From Pelagibacterium nitratireducens (GTDB taxonomy: Bacteria; Pseudomonadota; Alphaproteobacteria; Rhizobiales; Devosiaceae): a stretch of DNA of 64,000 nt. Made by a program: the position numbers and the translations under genes. How positions within the stretch are numbered: position 1 is the first letter of the stretch; each line of letters starts with the position of its first letter. Of this stretch, positions 26,794 through 36,854 are shown piece by piece. Location: the NCBI RefSeq assembly GCF_037044555.1, contig NZ_CP146275.1:62001-126000 (forward strand), given 5' to 3'. The notes under the pieces are model-generated. The model saw nothing but the letters and a program-made list of their open reading frames with translations, was not told where the DNA came from and did not search any database.

Positions 26794-28113
26794 ATGACTT
26801 TGATGCAGACCAGCACAACCATTGCCGCGCTATCCACCGGCAGCCTGCCTTCGGGCGTTGCAATTATCAGGCTGTCCGGTCCAAAGACCTTTGCGGCGGT
26901 CGAGGCTCTGTGCGGCAGTCTGCCGGCGTCCCGCACTCTGGCACGCAAGACGCTGATCCATCCGGAAACCGGGGAAGCCCTCGACCAGGGCCTCGTTGCC
27001 GTTTTCCCCGGGCCTCATTCCTTCACCGGGCAGGATTGTGCCGAGCTTCAGGTTCATGGTTCACCGGCCGGCGTAAAGGCCATTCTGTCCACGCTGACCA
27101 CCTGTTGCGGCCTTGAATTGGCCGGGGCCGGCGATTTCACCCGCCGCGCCTTTGAAAACGGCAAGCTCGATCTTACGGCCGTTGAGGGTCTTGGTGACCT
27201 CTTGGCGGCCGAAACCGAATCCCAGCGACGTCAGGCCCTCTCGCGCCTGGAAGGCGGTCTGGCCGATCAAGTTATGATCTGGCGGGCGTTGTTGCTGGAC
27301 GCGCGAGCCGAGATCGAAGCGCGTCTCGATTTTTCAGACGAAGACGACGTACCATTCGCCCTACCGCATCATTTTATCGCCGATTTGCAGGCGCTTGGCC
27401 GCAAGCTCGCCGACGCACTGGCGAGCTATGACAGGGGCCGCATCGTCCGGGAGGGTTTCCGAATCGTCCTGGCTGGCGCACCCAACGCCGGCAAATCGAG
27501 CCTGCTCAATCGCCTGGCCGGCTCCGAGGTCGCGATCGTCACCGCCGAAGCGGGTACCACGCGCGATACCAAGGATGTCGCCATCGATCTCGGTGGTCAG
27601 CTCATCACGCTCACCGATACCGCCGGATTGCGCGAGACAGACAGTCTGGCGGAAGGCGAAGGCATCAGACGGGCAAAAAGGGCTATGGAAAGCGCCGATC
27701 TCGTCCTCTGGCTGCTTGCTCCGGACGCAGTAAGTGCACCGGACATTGAAATGGACGTTCCCGTCTGGCGCCTGGGCACCAAATCGGATCTCGGGCGGGG
27801 GGCCCTTGTGGTCGATCTGTCGCTGTCGGTCACCAGCGGAGAGGGTATCGAAACCTTGCTAAAGCGCATCGAAAGCCATATTGAAGGCCGCCTCGGTGCG
27901 AGTGAATCAAGCCTGGTCAGCCATCTGCGCGACAAAGACGCGCTCGAGCGGGCGATCGTCAGCGTTGAAACGGCATTGGAGCGGATCGACCAGCCCGAAC
28001 TCTGCGCTGAAGACTTGCGCCGGGCTGCCGACACTCTGGCCGGACTGATCGGACTTATGGACAATGAAGCGGTATTGGACCAACTGTTTGCCGGTTTTTG
28101 CATCGGGAAGTGA
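26794..28113 (+). CDS. mnmE: tRNA uridine-5-carboxymethylaminomethyl(34) synthesis GTPase MnmE
   Basis: With MnmG it modifies U34 of tRNAs reading NNA/NNG codons. About 439 aa. The N-terminal folate-binding domain starts with TIAALSTGSLPSGVAIIRLSG; the embedded G domain has P-loop GAPNAGKSSLLN (about 229-240) and DTAGLRE (about 276); the C-terminal motif CIGK (C-x-G-K) at the very end carries the catalytic Cys. ATG at 26794 or 26803 are both possible, with no clear ribosome site. It directly precedes mnmG with a spacer that holds three parS-like sites. Confidence 0.96.
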   Translation: MTLMQTSTTIAALSTGSLPSGVAIIRLSGPKTFAAVEALCGSLPASRTLARKTLIHPETGEALDQGLVAVFPGPHSFTGQDCAELQVHGSPAGVKAILSTLTTCCGLELAGAGDFTRRAFENGKLDLTAVEGLGDLLAAETESQRRQALSRLEGGLADQVMIWRALLLDARAEIEARLDFSDEDDVPFALPHHFIADLQALGRKLADALASYDRGRIVREGFRIVLAGAPNAGKSSLLNRLAGSEVAIVTAEAGTTRDTKDVAIDLGGQLITLTDTAGLRETDSLAEGEGIRRAKRAMESADLVLWLLAPDAVSAPDIEMDVPVWRLGTKSDLGRGALVVDLSLSVTSGEGIETLLKRIESHIEGRLGASESSLVSHLRDKDALERAIVSVETALERIDQPELCAEDLRRAADTLAGLIGLMDNEAVLDQLFAGFCIGK

Positions 28114-28126
28114 TTCACGTGAAACA
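28111..28126. promoter_or_regulatory. parS site 1 (mnmE-mnmG spacer)
   Basis: TGATTCACGTGAAACA matches 15 of 16 positions of the parS consensus TGTTTCACGTGAAACA. It starts on the TGA stop of mnmE. Confidence 0.75.
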
Positions 28127-28146
28127 CGCCGCATCCTCGTCGCGAG

Positions 28147-28162
28147 GGATTCACGTGAAACA
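28147..28162. promoter_or_regulatory. parS site 2 (mnmE-mnmG spacer)
   Basis: GGATTCACGTGAAACA matches 14 of 16 consensus positions and lies 36 bp after site 1. Confidence 0.75.
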
Positions 28163-28183
28163 GTGGGCGCCAATGCGGGCAAG

Positions 28184-28199
28184 AGATTCACGTGAAACA
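28184..28199. promoter_or_regulatory. parS site 3 (mnmE-mnmG spacer)
   Basis: AGATTCACGTGAAACA keeps the 12-base ATTCACGTGAAA unit and lies 37 bp after site 2, just before the mnmG start. The three sites share the same ATTCACGTGAAACA unit. Confidence 0.75.
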
Positions 28200-28216
28200 C
28201 CATCGAGAGTGCAATC

Positions 28217-30082
28217 ATGACTGACTATGGCGTCATCATCGTTGGCGGGGGACACGCGGGAGCGGAAGCGGCCGCCGCTTCGGCACGCCTGGGGGTGGCA
28301 ACCGCGCTGGTCACGCATCGGTTCGCAACCATTGGTGAAATGAGCTGTAATCCGGCAATCGGTGGTCTAGGCAAAGGCCATCTGGTCCGCGAGATCGACG
28401 CCCTCGATGGGGTCATGGGCCGCATCGCCGACAAGGGCGGCATTCAGTTCCGTGTGCTCAATCGCCGAAAAGGTCCGGCCGTGCGTGGGCCCCGTGCGCA
28501 GCAGGACCGCAAGCTTTATCGCGAGGCCATGCAGGCCGAACTGTCCGCAACGCCCAATCTCGACATTATCGAAGGCGAAGTCGACGATCTCATGGTGACC
28601 GATGGCGTGGTCAGCGGCGTCGTTCTGCTCGACGGTCGCCAGATTTCGACCAGAGCCGTGGTTCTGACGACCGGCACATTCCTGCGCGGTCTTATCCATC
28701 GTGGTGAGGAAACCATTCCGGCGGGCCGGGCCGGGGAAAAGCCGGTTCTGGGCCTTTCGGTCCGTCTTGAAGCGCTCGGGCTCAAGCTGGGCCGCCTCAA
28801 GACCGGCACGCCGCCGCGGCTCGATGCCAACACCATAGATTTCTCGGTGCTGAACGAACAGCTTGGCGACGAACCGCCCGAGCCGTTTTCAGCACTGACC
28901 GACGCCATCACAACCCGGCAGATTTCGTGTTTTGAAACCCGCACGACACCCGAGGCGCATCGGATCATCGCCGATAATCTTTCAAAATCAGCGATGTATT
29001 CGGGACGAATCCAGTCGCGCGGGCCGCGCTATTGCCCTTCGATCGAAGACAAGATCGTACGCTTTGCCGACAAAGACAGTCATCTGGTTTTCCTCGAGCC
29101 CGAGGGGCTCGACGATCCCACGATCTATCCCAATGGCCTTTCGACGTCCCTGCCGGCCGATGTGCAGCTGAAATTCCTGCAGGCCATGCCAGGGCTTGAA
29201 AATGTGGTGATCAAGCGTCCCGGCTATGCCATCGAATATGATCACGTTGATCCGCGGGAACTGGCGCCAAGCCTCATGCTGCGCGCCCTGCCGGGGCTTT
29301 ACCTGGCAGGTCAGATCAATGGCACGACGGGCTATGAAGAGGCTGCCGCGCAGGGCCTTTTGGCCGGTGCCAACGCTGCATTGGCCGCGCTCGGGCGCAT
29401 CCCACTCATCCTCTCGCGCACCAATTCCTATCTTGGCGTCATGATCGACGATCTGATTTCCCGCGGGGTGACCGAGCCTTATCGCATGTTCACCTCGCGC
29501 GCCGAGTTCCGTCTGCAGCTGAGGGTCGACAACGCCGACCAGCGCCTGACGCAGCTTGGAATAGACACCGGCATCGTCTCCAAAGAGCGTGAGCAGCATT
29601 TCCGCGCCCGTATGGAGCGGCTGGACGGAGCCAAGGCGCTTTTGCATTCCCTATGGGTAACCCCGACCGAAGCGCGCAAAGTCGGCGTGAACGTCAATGC
29701 GGATGGCGTGCGGCGTACCGCCTTTGAACTGATGAGCTACCCAACCACCACGCGGCAAGATCTTGAAGCCGTATGGCCTGAGATTTCAGACATGGAATCA
29801 AAGACTTATGAGCAGGTGGCCATCGACGCGCAATATGCTGTCTATCTGGAGCGCCAGAAGGCGGACGTTGAGGCCGTAAAGCGAGACGAAGCGCGTGCAA
29901 TTCCCGAATGGCTCGATTACAGCCTCCTGCCCGGGCTGTCGAACGAAATGAAGCAAAAGCTCATTGCGGCTCGTCCCCAAACCATCGCCCAGGCCCAGCG
30001 CATCGAGGGCGTGACTCCGGCGGCACTGACATTGGTCCTGGCGGTTATCCGTCGTGGCCGTATCGACCGGAAGGCGTCATGA
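28217..30082 (+). CDS. mnmG: tRNA uridine-5-carboxymethylaminomethyl(34) synthesis enzyme MnmG
   Basis: FAD-dependent partner of MnmE in wobble-uridine modification. The 621 aa are normal. The dinucleotide-binding motif [11 protein letters not shown] is at about residues 7-17, the conserved [13 protein letters not shown] (about 154) and [15 protein letters not shown] (about 261) follow, and the C-terminal helical domain binds MnmE. Starts at ATG after GAGAG. Its stop overlaps the rsmG start (ATGA), the classic gidA-gidB pair next to an origin and parAB. Confidence 0.97.
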   Translation: MTDYGVIIVGGGHAGAEAAAASARLGVATALVTHRFATIGEMSCNPAIGGLGKGHLVREIDALDGVMGRIADKGGIQFRVLNRRKGPAVRGPRAQQDRKLYREAMQAELSATPNLDIIEGEVDDLMVTDGVVSGVVLLDGRQISTRAVVLTTGTFLRGLIHRGEETIPAGRAGEKPVLGLSVRLEALGLKLGRLKTGTPPRLDANTIDFSVLNEQLGDEPPEPFSALTDAITTRQISCFETRTTPEAHRIIADNLSKSAMYSGRIQSRGPRYCPSIEDKIVRFADKDSHLVFLEPEGLDDPTIYPNGLSTSLPADVQLKFLQAMPGLENVVIKRPGYAIEYDHVDPRELAPSLMLRALPGLYLAGQINGTTGYEEAAAQGLLAGANAALAALGRIPLILSRTNSYLGVMIDDLISRGVTEPYRMFTSRAEFRLQLRVDNADQRLTQLGIDTGIVSKEREQHFRARMERLDGAKALLHSLWVTPTEARKVGVNVNADGVRRTAFELMSYPTTTRQDLEAVWPEISDMESKTYEQVAIDAQYAVYLERQKADVEAVKRDEARAIPEWLDYSLLPGLSNEMKQKLIAARPQTIAQAQRIEGVTPAALTLVLAVIRRGRIDRKAS

Positions 30083-30738
30083 CCGGTGATTCGCAGCGCT
30101 TGGCGGACCTTGAGCGCCACGGTGCGTCAATGTTCGGCAATGTTGAGGCCACTTTCACTCAACTCCATAGATTTTCGGACCATCTTTTGCGCTGGCAGAA
30201 GGTTCAGAATCTGGTTTCACGTGAAACACCGGGGGATCTGTGGTCGCGCCATATCCTTGATTCGCTTCAGATTTTGCCGCTGATCGGCCCAATTTCCGGG
30301 CCATTGCGCATTCTCGATATCGGCAGCGGCGGGGGTTTTCCCGCGATTCCCCTGGCCATCGCGTTGCAGGACGTCGATTTTTCCATGCATCTGATCGAAT
30401 CCAACACACGAAAATGTGCGTTCCTGCGGGCCACGGCGCGCGAATTTGACCTGCCGATAACAGTTCATACTGCCAGAATAGAGGCGGTTCCGCCCGAAAT
30501 TGTTGGGGTAGTGGATCTTTTTACCTCCCGGGCCCTGGCGCCCTTACCCTTGCTCTTGACCTATATCCACCGTTTTTGGAGCCCGCAAAGCCGCGCCATT
30601 CTGCATAAAGGGCGCGAAAATGGGGAAGAACTGAAATCAGCGGATTCAGATTGGGTTTACGATGTGTTAAAGCATCAAAGTGCGACGGACAAAGACGGCG
30701 TTCTGCTCGAGTTTTCCCATCTGAGGCCTCGCACCTAA
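30079..30738 (+). CDS. rsmG: 16S rRNA (guanine(527)-N7)-methyltransferase RsmG
   Basis: Methylates G527 of 16S rRNA using S-adenosylmethionine. The 219 aa contain the SAM-binding motif [16 protein letters not shown] (about 76-91) preceded by the conserved [20 protein letters not shown]. The codons for VSRET are themselves the parS palindrome, so this stretch carries two kinds of information. The start overlaps mnmG. The frame is open upstream inside mnmG but conserved sequence begins at this ATG. It is followed by parA 37 bp later. Confidence 0.95.
   Translation: MTGDSQRLADLERHGASMFGNVEATFTQLHRFSDHLLRWQKVQNLVSRETPGDLWSRHILDSLQILPLIGPISGPLRILDIGSGGGFPAIPLAIALQDVDFSMHLIESNTRKCAFLRATAREFDLPITVHTARIEAVPPEIVGVVDLFTSRALAPLPLLLTYIHRFWSPQSRAILHKGRENGEELKSADSDWVYDVLKHQSATDKDGVLLEFSHLRPRT
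30213..30228. promoter_or_regulatory. parS site 4, inside rsmG, perfect palindrome
   Basis: GGTTTCACGTGAAACA contains the perfect 14-base palindrome GTTTCACGTGAAAC (30214-30227) and matches 15 of 16 consensus positions. It encodes Val-Ser-Arg-Glu-Thr in rsmG and lies about 550 bp before parA. Confidence 0.8.
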
Positions 30739-30775
30739 CCTAAGTGTTTGAAGCCGTGACGGTTTCGGAGGTCAG

Positions 30776-31576
30776 ATGCATCCGCGTATCATTACACTCG
30801 CCAATCAAAAGGGTGGTGTCGGCAAGACGACGACGGCCATTAACCTTGCAACTGCCCTCGCCGCGATTGGCGAGCGTGTTCTGATCGTCGATCTCGATCC
30901 GCAGGGCAATGCCTCCACCGGGCTTGGGCTCGGCCGCCAGCAGCGTGAACGCTCGTCCTATGACCTGCTGCTCAACGAATCGACCGTCAAGGACGCGGCG
31001 GTGCTTACCAATGTACCCAACGTCGCGATCGTTCCCTCGACCATGGATCTGCTGGGTGTGGAATTGACGATCGCCGCCGAGCGGGATCGGGCCTTTCGTT
31101 TGAAGTCGGCATTGGATAACGTTGCCGAAGTGACCATCGATAACAAGCCGATCACCTATGTGCTGATCGACTGCCCGCCGTCGCTGAATCTGCTCACCAT
31201 CAACGCGCTCACCGCTGCCGACGCGGTGCTTGTGCCGTTACAGTGCGAATTTTTCGCGCTGGAGGGTCTGAGCCAATTGCTTCAAACCATTGAGCAAATC
31301 CGCTCGACACTCAATCCGCGCCTGTCGATCCAGGGCGTGGTGATGACCATGTTCGACAAACGCAACAATCTGTCCGAGCAGGTGCTCAGCGATGTGCGCG
31401 AGCATATGGGAACGCTGGTCTACGACACCGTCATTCCCCGCAATGTGCGGCTTTCCGAGGCGCCCAGCTATGGTAAGCCGGCTTTGCTGTATGACCTTAA
31501 ATGCGCCGGAAGTCAGGCCTATCTTCGATTGGCCACCGAAGTAATCAAGCGCGAACGCCAGTTGCGGGCGGCCTGA
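30776..31576 (+). CDS. parA: Chromosome partitioning ATPase ParA
   Basis: Deviant Walker-type ATPase that binds DNA non-specifically and drives segregation of ParB-parS complexes. The 266 aa have the Walker A motif KGGVGKTTT (12-20) with the signature Lys, switch segment IVDLDPQGNAS (about 40-50) and VLIDCPPSL (about 126). A strong GGAGG ribosome site precedes the ATG. Its TGA overlaps an upstream in-frame ATG of parB, consistent with coupled translation. Confidence 0.97.
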   Translation: MHPRIITLANQKGGVGKTTTAINLATALAAIGERVLIVDLDPQGNASTGLGLGRQQRERSSYDLLLNESTVKDAAVLTNVPNVAIVPSTMDLLGVELTIAAERDRAFRLKSALDNVAEVTIDNKPITYVLIDCPPSLNLLTINALTAADAVLVPLQCEFFALEGLSQLLQTIEQIRSTLNPRLSIQGVVMTMFDKRNNLSEQVLSDVREHMGTLVYDTVIPRNVRLSEAPSYGKPALLYDLKCAGSQAYLRLATEVIKRERQLRAA

Positions 31577-31587
31577 TGGAGAAGACC

Positions 31588-32472
31588 ATGAACGATAAAC
31601 CCACTCGTCTCGGCCGCGGTCTGGCCGCTCTGATCGGCGATATGCAGCCTCTTGAAGCGGCGCCCCGCCAGGCAGAAGCCTCCACAGGCACCCGCCGGCT
31701 GCCCGTCGAATTCATAATTGCCAACCGGGCCAATCCGCGTAAGGATTTCGACGCCGAGCTGCTTGAGGATCTGACCAATTCGATCCGTGAAAAAGGCGTA
31801 ATGCAGCCGCTTCTGGTGCGCCCGAGCGATCAGGGGCCCGATGTCTTTGAAATCATCGCGGGAGAGCGGCGCTGGCGCGCGGCGCAGCGCGCAGGACTGC
31901 ACGAGGTTCCCGTCATCATCCGTGAGGTCGATGACAAGGAAGCGCTTGAGCTGGCAATCATCGAAAACGTCCAGCGCGCCGACCTCAATCCGCTTGAAGA
32001 AGCCCAAGGCTATGGGCAGCTGATCGAACAGTTCGACTATACCCAAAACGATCTGGCGCACGTCATTGGCAAGTCCCGCTCCCATGTTGCCAACACGCTC
32101 AGGTTGTTGCGGCTGCCCGACGAGGTCCAGCACATGCTCGAGCGCGGCGAGCTTACCGCGGGGCATGCCAGAACGTTGATTACCTCGGATGATCCATTGG
32201 CTTTGGCACGCCGAATCGTTGACGCCGGGCTGTCGGTGCGCGAGGCCGAAGCGTTGCATCAGCAGGGGGCGGAAGCGCGTCGGCCGCAACCGGCCGGCGA
32301 AAAGCGGCCGGCGTCGAAAGATGCGGACACACTGGCCCTGGAAAAGCAGCTGTCGGACGCCTTGGGCCTTTCGGTGACGCTCGATCACAAGGATCGTGGC
32401 GGCAAACTGGAAATCCGCTACAAAACGCTTGAGCAGCTCGACGGAATTTGCGCGCGCCTCATGCCGCATTGA
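31588..32472 (+). CDS. parB: Chromosome partitioning protein ParB
   Basis: CTP-dependent DNA clamp that loads at parS and spreads on flanking DNA. The 294 aa start with the ParA-stimulating RLGRGLAALIGD motif; the N-terminal CTP-binding domain has GERRWRAAQRAG (about 90-101) and ENVQRADLNPLEEAQGY (about 124-140); the HTH follows (LAHVIGKSRSHVANTLRLLRLP, about 155-176); the C-terminal dimerisation segment ends the protein. ATG at 31588 has GGAGAAG upstream and fits the family; an ATG at 31576 overlapping the parA stop is an alternative. Confidence 0.97.
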   Translation: MNDKPTRLGRGLAALIGDMQPLEAAPRQAEASTGTRRLPVEFIIANRANPRKDFDAELLEDLTNSIREKGVMQPLLVRPSDQGPDVFEIIAGERRWRAAQRAGLHEVPVIIREVDDKEALELAIIENVQRADLNPLEEAQGYGQLIEQFDYTQNDLAHVIGKSRSHVANTLRLLRLPDEVQHMLERGELTAGHARTLITSDDPLALARRIVDAGLSVREAEALHQQGAEARRPQPAGEKRPASKDADTLALEKQLSDALGLSVTLDHKDRGGKLEIRYKTLEQLDGICARLMPH

Positions 32473-32476
32473 GCGG

Positions 32477-32492
32477 CGTTGCACGTGAAACA
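32477..32492. promoter_or_regulatory. parS-like site downstream of parB, weak match
   Basis: CGTTGCACGTGAAACA retains one intact half site (CACGTGAAACA) and has two mismatches to the consensus. It begins five bases after the parB stop codon. Confidence 0.5.
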
Positions 32493-32554
32493 TTTGCCTA
32501 AGTTGCTGATATCTCTTGATCCATTCTGGACATAATAGCTCGGATCGCCGACTC

Positions 32555-32642
32555 TAGAATTTTGTTTTGTCCCGTATCCGAGCCGCACAACCGATTCCAT
32601 GCGCGATGGCGTCGAGGACAGGTTTTTGCTCGACAGGTTCTA
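32555..32642. repeat. Dispersed intergenic repeat, decayed copy D
   Basis: A degenerate copy lacking the long hairpin, recognisable by TTGTTTTGTCCCGTATCCGAG, ACAACCGATTCCATGC and GCGTCGAGGACA. The final CTA is the TAG stop of holA on the - strand. It shares the GATNGCGTCGAG insert with copies E and F. Confidence 0.65.
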
Positions 32643-33662
32643 TCGTCTGGCCGCGGCCATGCATATGGCAAGCAGCGCCTGGCGGCCTATGGCCGGGGCC
32701 AGTGGCCCCGATTTGCGGCTGTCGAGGATGGCGGCGGCCAGACGATTGCAGGCTGCCGCCAGCCCATCATCGTTCCAGAGCCTGAGCTGTTGCTCGAAAC
32801 CGGCCTTGCGCGAAAAATGGATGCGTGGCGTTGCCCGGCTGACGATCTGGTCGACGCTTGCTCCGGCATCGATTTCAGCACGCATGGCACGCAGCCTCGA
32901 AAAATGCTGCATTGCGACGATCAGCAGGCGCTGTGCGTCGGTTCCGGCGGCCGCCGCGCGCGTCATGGCATCGTCGAAGCGACGGGCGTGGCCGGTGGCG
33001 ATGGAATCGACGACAGCATCGATGGCCAGGGCCGCGTTATCACCGCACAATCGCATGACGTCGTCCCGGGTCAACCTGCCACCATCCCCGGCATAAAGAA
33101 CGAGTTTTTGCAGTTCGCTGCGCGTTACCTGGCGGTCGTTGCCAAGCATGTCGCGCAGCATCGGCGCCAGATCGGCCTCCAGCGCAATATTGGCCGCGGC
33201 AAATGTTTCGCGGATCAATGTATCGATAGTCTGGCCGGTGTCGGCATAACAGGGCAATGCCCTGGCATCTTTGCGCGCTTCGGCATGCTTGCGCAGGGCG
33301 TCGGAGGGCTTTAGATCCGCGCCTTCCACGACGAAGAGGGCCTGGGCTCCTTCGTCGAGGAGTTCGACAAGGGTGGGCGCCAGTTTGTTTGTCGCCGCGC
33401 GAATGCGAATAGTGGTCTGACCGCCAAACAAGGATGGGCTGCGCGCCAGAATACCCAGTCTTTGGGGATCGGCGTCGATCTCGCTCATATGCAATTGCGA
33501 CAGGCTTTCGGGATCTGGCGGATCGCCGGCGAAATACTTGACCAGCCGCGCCGCATTCTCGCTGACCAGACCGGTATCGGGACCATAAACCAGTACAAGG
33601 CCCGAGGTCAGGTCGGGGCGCGCGAGAAACTTCTCGATGTCGCGCCCCTTGAGTGCGCTCAT
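32640..33662 (-). CDS. holA: DNA polymerase III delta subunit
   Basis: Clamp-loader subunit that opens the beta sliding clamp. The 340 aa match HolA in layout: an N-terminal ATPase-like domain with VYGPDTGLVSENA (about 24-36), a middle domain, and a C-terminal helical collar with FSRKAGFEQQLRLW (about 283). The P-loop is degenerate, as expected for delta. Its ATG overlaps the lptE stop (ATGA), and its TAG stop lies in the end of repeat copy D. The order parB, holA, lptE, leuS is usual in rhizobia. Confidence 0.92.
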   Translation of the reverse strand: MSALKGRDIEKFLARPDLTSGLVLVYGPDTGLVSENAARLVKYFAGDPPDPESLSQLHMSEIDADPQRLGILARSPSLFGGQTTIRIRAATNKLAPTLVELLDEGAQALFVVEGADLKPSDALRKHAEARKDARALPCYADTGQTIDTLIRETFAAANIALEADLAPMLRDMLGNDRQVTRSELQKLVLYAGDGGRLTRDDVMRLCGDNAALAIDAVVDSIATGHARRFDDAMTRAAAAGTDAQRLLIVAMQHFSRLRAMRAEIDAGASVDQIVSRATPRIHFSRKAGFEQQLRLWNDDGLAAACNRLAAAILDSRKSGPLAPAIGRQALLAICMAAARR

Positions 33663-34153
33663 CGTGCCTGCAGGACGGCCAGTAAAGCCAGACGAACAGT
33701 TTCTGCTGCTGCCTTTGCCGCCTGTTCTTCCGCTGCCGTCCGAGCGGCATCATCGGCGATGCTTTGGCCCGTCGTGCGATAGCCGGTGGTGGCCGAGCGC
33801 GTGCCGCCGGCGACGCTCATGCCATCGTCGACTACGAGATAAGTTATTGTGATCGTGAGCTGATTTTCCGCTATTGGCCCCGATATACTGGATAGGCCAA
33901 TGCGCGTGGTGTTGGACGAAACCTGGGCAGAAAACTGCGGTGCGCCCGCGACGTTCGGCCCAAGTCGATCCGAAAGCGTGCGATAAACCACTTGCTCCAG
34001 GCGCGTTTCCGGTTCCGCATAGCTCAGGGCGAGGCTCGCGTTCGCCGCGTTCGCACCGCCGTAAATCGGCGTCAGTGTGCAGCCGGCCAAAGAGGCGGCC
34101 GCTGTTAGGGCAGCACCAAGGCACAAGGCACGAAGACCTCTAGCAAACCACAT
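33659..34153 (-). CDS. lptE: LPS assembly lipoprotein LptE
   Basis: Outer-membrane lipoprotein that plugs the LptD barrel and helps insert lipopolysaccharide. The 164 aa begin with a signal peptide and lipobox LAGC (Cys25), followed by TLTPIYGG, typical of alphaproteobacterial LptE. The rest is weakly conserved. It overlaps the 3' end of leuS by 14 bases and couples to holA. Identification depends on the lipobox, length and the leuS-lptE-holA context. Confidence 0.88.
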   Translation of the reverse strand: MWFARGLRALCLGAALTAAASLAGCTLTPIYGGANAANASLALSYAEPETRLEQVVYRTLSDRLGPNVAGAPQFSAQVSSNTTRIGLSSISGPIAENQLTITITYLVVDDGMSVAGGTRSATTGYRTTGQSIADDAARTAAEEQAAKAAAETVRLALLAVLQAR

Positions 34154-36761
34154 TGACGATCCTGTTGGGCACGACGATCACCTTTCGGGGTGGATTGCCT
34201 TCGAGAATGCGGACAACCGCGTCCAGTGACAAGGCCGCAGCTTCGGCCTGGGCCGAAGGCGCGTCTTTGGGCATTTCGATCTCACCACGCCGTTTGCCGT
34301 TGACCTGAACTGCCAAAACAACCGTGTCATCAACAAGATAGTCCGGGTCGGCTTCCGGCCAGGGCGTGTCGCAGATCATCGTCTGATGACCCAGATTGGC
34401 CCAACAGCTTTCGGCCAGATGAGGCATCATGGGAGCGATGAACTGCACGAAGCGTTCGATGGCCGTGCGCAGCGCAGTGATATTGGCCAGAGAGGGTGAT
34501 CTGCTCACGGCCGGAATGAACTTCTGAATCGCATTGGCCAGCTCGTAGATCTGGGCGACGGCGCGATTGAACCGCAGCCCCGCCAGATCGGCCTCGATCA
34601 GGGCCGTGGCCTTATGGGCGGCCTTGAGGATTTCGACAGTGTGCGGCTCCTCACCGTCGATTATGGCCGGGTCGAGCGAAAGCAGCTCGCGCGCCTCGAC
34701 GACCAGCTTGTAGGCCCGTTGAGTAAAGCGCCAAGCACCCTCGATGCCCGCTTCGGTCCACTGCACGTCGCGTTCGGGTGGCGAATCGGAAAGCACGAAC
34801 CAGCGCACCGTATCGGCGCCATACGTGGCGATCATATCGTCGGGATCGATGACGTTGCGCTTGGATTTACTCATCTTTTCGATCGAGCCGATGACCACAG
34901 GCTCGCCGGTCACCGAAGAGGTTGCCACGCGCTGGCCATCGGATGCCTGCACCATGACTTCGGTAGGCGGCACCCAATTGCCCTGGGCGTCCTTGTAGGT
35001 CTCGTGAGTCACCATGCCCTGGGTGAACAGGCCCTTGAAGGGCTCATCGACATCCATGTGGCCTGTCTGGCTCATGGCGCGGGCGAAAAAGCGCGAATAC
35101 AGCAGGTGCAAAATGGCGTGTTCGATGCCGCCGATGTACTGATCGACCGGCAGCCATTCGTTGGCCATCTCCGGAATCGTCGGATTGTCGGCGTGCGGTG
35201 CTGTAAAGCGAGCGAAATACCACGAGGAATCGACAAATGTATCCATCGTGTCGGTTTCCCGGCGCGCCTTGGAGCCGCATGATGGGCAATCGACGTATTT
35301 GAAGCTCGGGTGGCGGTCCAGCGGATTACCCGGCGTGTCGAACTCGACATCGGCCGGCAGACGGACCGGCAATTGATCCTTGGGCACGGGAACGATGCCG
35401 CAGGTGTCGCAATGGATGACAGGGATCGGGCAACCCCAGTAGCGCTGACGCGAGATGCCCCAGTCGCGCAGGCGATAATTGACCTGGCGGACACCCTGAG
35501 GCTTGCCTTCGACCTTTTCGGTTTCCAGAAAGCGGGCGATCGCATCCTTGGCGGCGTCGACATCCATACCGTCGAGAAATCCGGAATTAAAAGCGACCCC
35601 GGGACCGGTATAGGCTTCATCTTCAACGGAAAACACCTCGGCATCCGTGTTTGGCGGCAAAACGACGGGGATGACCGGGAGGTCGTATTTGCGGGCAAAA
35701 TCGAGGTCGCGCTGGTCATGGGCCGGACAGCCGAAAATTGCGCCCGTGCCGTAATCCATCAAGACGAAATTGGCGACATAGACGGGCAGGGTTGCGCCTT
35801 CTATTACCGGATGGGTCACGGTAATTGTCGTGCGATAGCCCCGCTTTTCGGCAGTTTCGATCACTTCGGCCGAGGTGCCCATGCGGTGACACTCGGCGAT
35901 GAATTCGGCCAGAGCCGGATCGGACTGGGCCAGATGGGCAGCCATGGGGTGGTCGGGCGAAAGGGCAACAAAGGAAGCGCCAAACAGCGTATCGGGCCGC
36001 GTGGTAAAAATCTCGACGCTGTCCTGACCCGCATCACCCGAAGCGACGCCAAACAGGATGCGCAGCCCTTCGGATCGTCCGATCCAGTTGCGCTGCATCA
36101 GTCGGACTTTTTCGGGCCAATCGGTCAGGCCGTCGATCGCGGAGAGCAGATCTTCGGCAAAATCGGAAATCTTGAAGAACCACTGGGTCAATTCGCGCTG
36201 TTCGACCAGCGCGCCCGAGCGCCAACCGCGGCCGTCGATCACCTGTTCGTTGGCCAGAACCGTATGGTCGACGGGGTCCCAGTTGACCTTGGAAGACTTG
36301 CGCGTGACCAGACCCGCTTCAAGCATATCGATGAACAGCATTTGCTGGCGGTGGTAATATTGTTCGTCACAGGTCGCAAATTCCCTGCTCCAGTCGAGCG
36401 AAAAACCCATAGATTGCAATTGCTTGCGCATTGCCGCGATATTGTCATAGGTCCACTCGCGCGGGTGGACCTTGTTGGCCATCGCCGCGTTTTCGGCGGG
36501 CATGCCGAACGCATCCCAACCCATTGGGTGGAGGACTTTTTTACCCTTGGCCCGCTGGAACCGTGCAACCACGTCGCCCATGGTGTAGTTGCGCACATGG
36601 CCGACATGGATGCGGCCCGAGGGGTAGGGAAACATCTCGAGCACATAGTAGGGCTCACGCGGATCGTCGTTGGACGTTTCGAAGGTTTTGTTCTCCGCCC
36701 AGACCTTTTGCCAATGAGGTTCTTGTTCGCGCGGATTGTAGCGCTCGGAAGCGTTTGCCAT
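34140..36761 (-). CDS. leuS: Leucyl-tRNA synthetase
   Basis: Charges tRNA-Leu. The 873 aa class I synthetase has the HIGH-type motif [14 protein letters not shown] (about 50-63), a CP1 editing domain (about 230-420), a zinc-type insert with CDTCGIVP and CPSCGSK, and KMSKS in [14 protein letters not shown] (about 625). The ATG at 36761 is followed by [16 protein letters not shown], the usual N-terminus; an in-frame ATG at 36824 would overlap the divergent promoter region. It is divergent from the YggS gene 93 bp away. Confidence 0.97.
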   Translation of the reverse strand: MANASERYNPREQEPHWQKVWAENKTFETSNDDPREPYYVLEMFPYPSGRIHVGHVRNYTMGDVVARFQRAKGKKVLHPMGWDAFGMPAENAAMANKVHPREWTYDNIAAMRKQLQSMGFSLDWSREFATCDEQYYHRQQMLFIDMLEAGLVTRKSSKVNWDPVDHTVLANEQVIDGRGWRSGALVEQRELTQWFFKISDFAEDLLSAIDGLTDWPEKVRLMQRNWIGRSEGLRILFGVASGDAGQDSVEIFTTRPDTLFGASFVALSPDHPMAAHLAQSDPALAEFIAECHRMGTSAEVIETAEKRGYRTTITVTHPVIEGATLPVYVANFVLMDYGTGAIFGCPAHDQRDLDFARKYDLPVIPVVLPPNTDAEVFSVEDEAYTGPGVAFNSGFLDGMDVDAAKDAIARFLETEKVEGKPQGVRQVNYRLRDWGISRQRYWGCPIPVIHCDTCGIVPVPKDQLPVRLPADVEFDTPGNPLDRHPSFKYVDCPSCGSKARRETDTMDTFVDSSWYFARFTAPHADNPTIPEMANEWLPVDQYIGGIEHAILHLLYSRFFARAMSQTGHMDVDEPFKGLFTQGMVTHETYKDAQGNWVPPTEVMVQASDGQRVATSSVTGEPVVIGSIEKMSKSKRNVIDPDDMIATYGADTVRWFVLSDSPPERDVQWTEAGIEGAWRFTQRAYKLVVEARELLSLDPAIIDGEEPHTVEILKAAHKATALIEADLAGLRFNRAVAQIYELANAIQKFIPAVSRSPSLANITALRTAIERFVQFIAPMMPHLAESCWANLGHQTMICDTPWPEADPDYLVDDTVVLAVQVNGKRRGEIEMPKDAPSAQAEAAALSLDAVVRILEGNPPRKVIVVPNRIVNVVC

Positions 36762-36854
36762 AGAAAGTACCGGTGGCCGCCCTATACTTGAGAAGAGATG
36801 AGAAATTGGGTAGGCGACCATCACCAGAAAAGCGCCGGAAGGTCAACCATTGCC

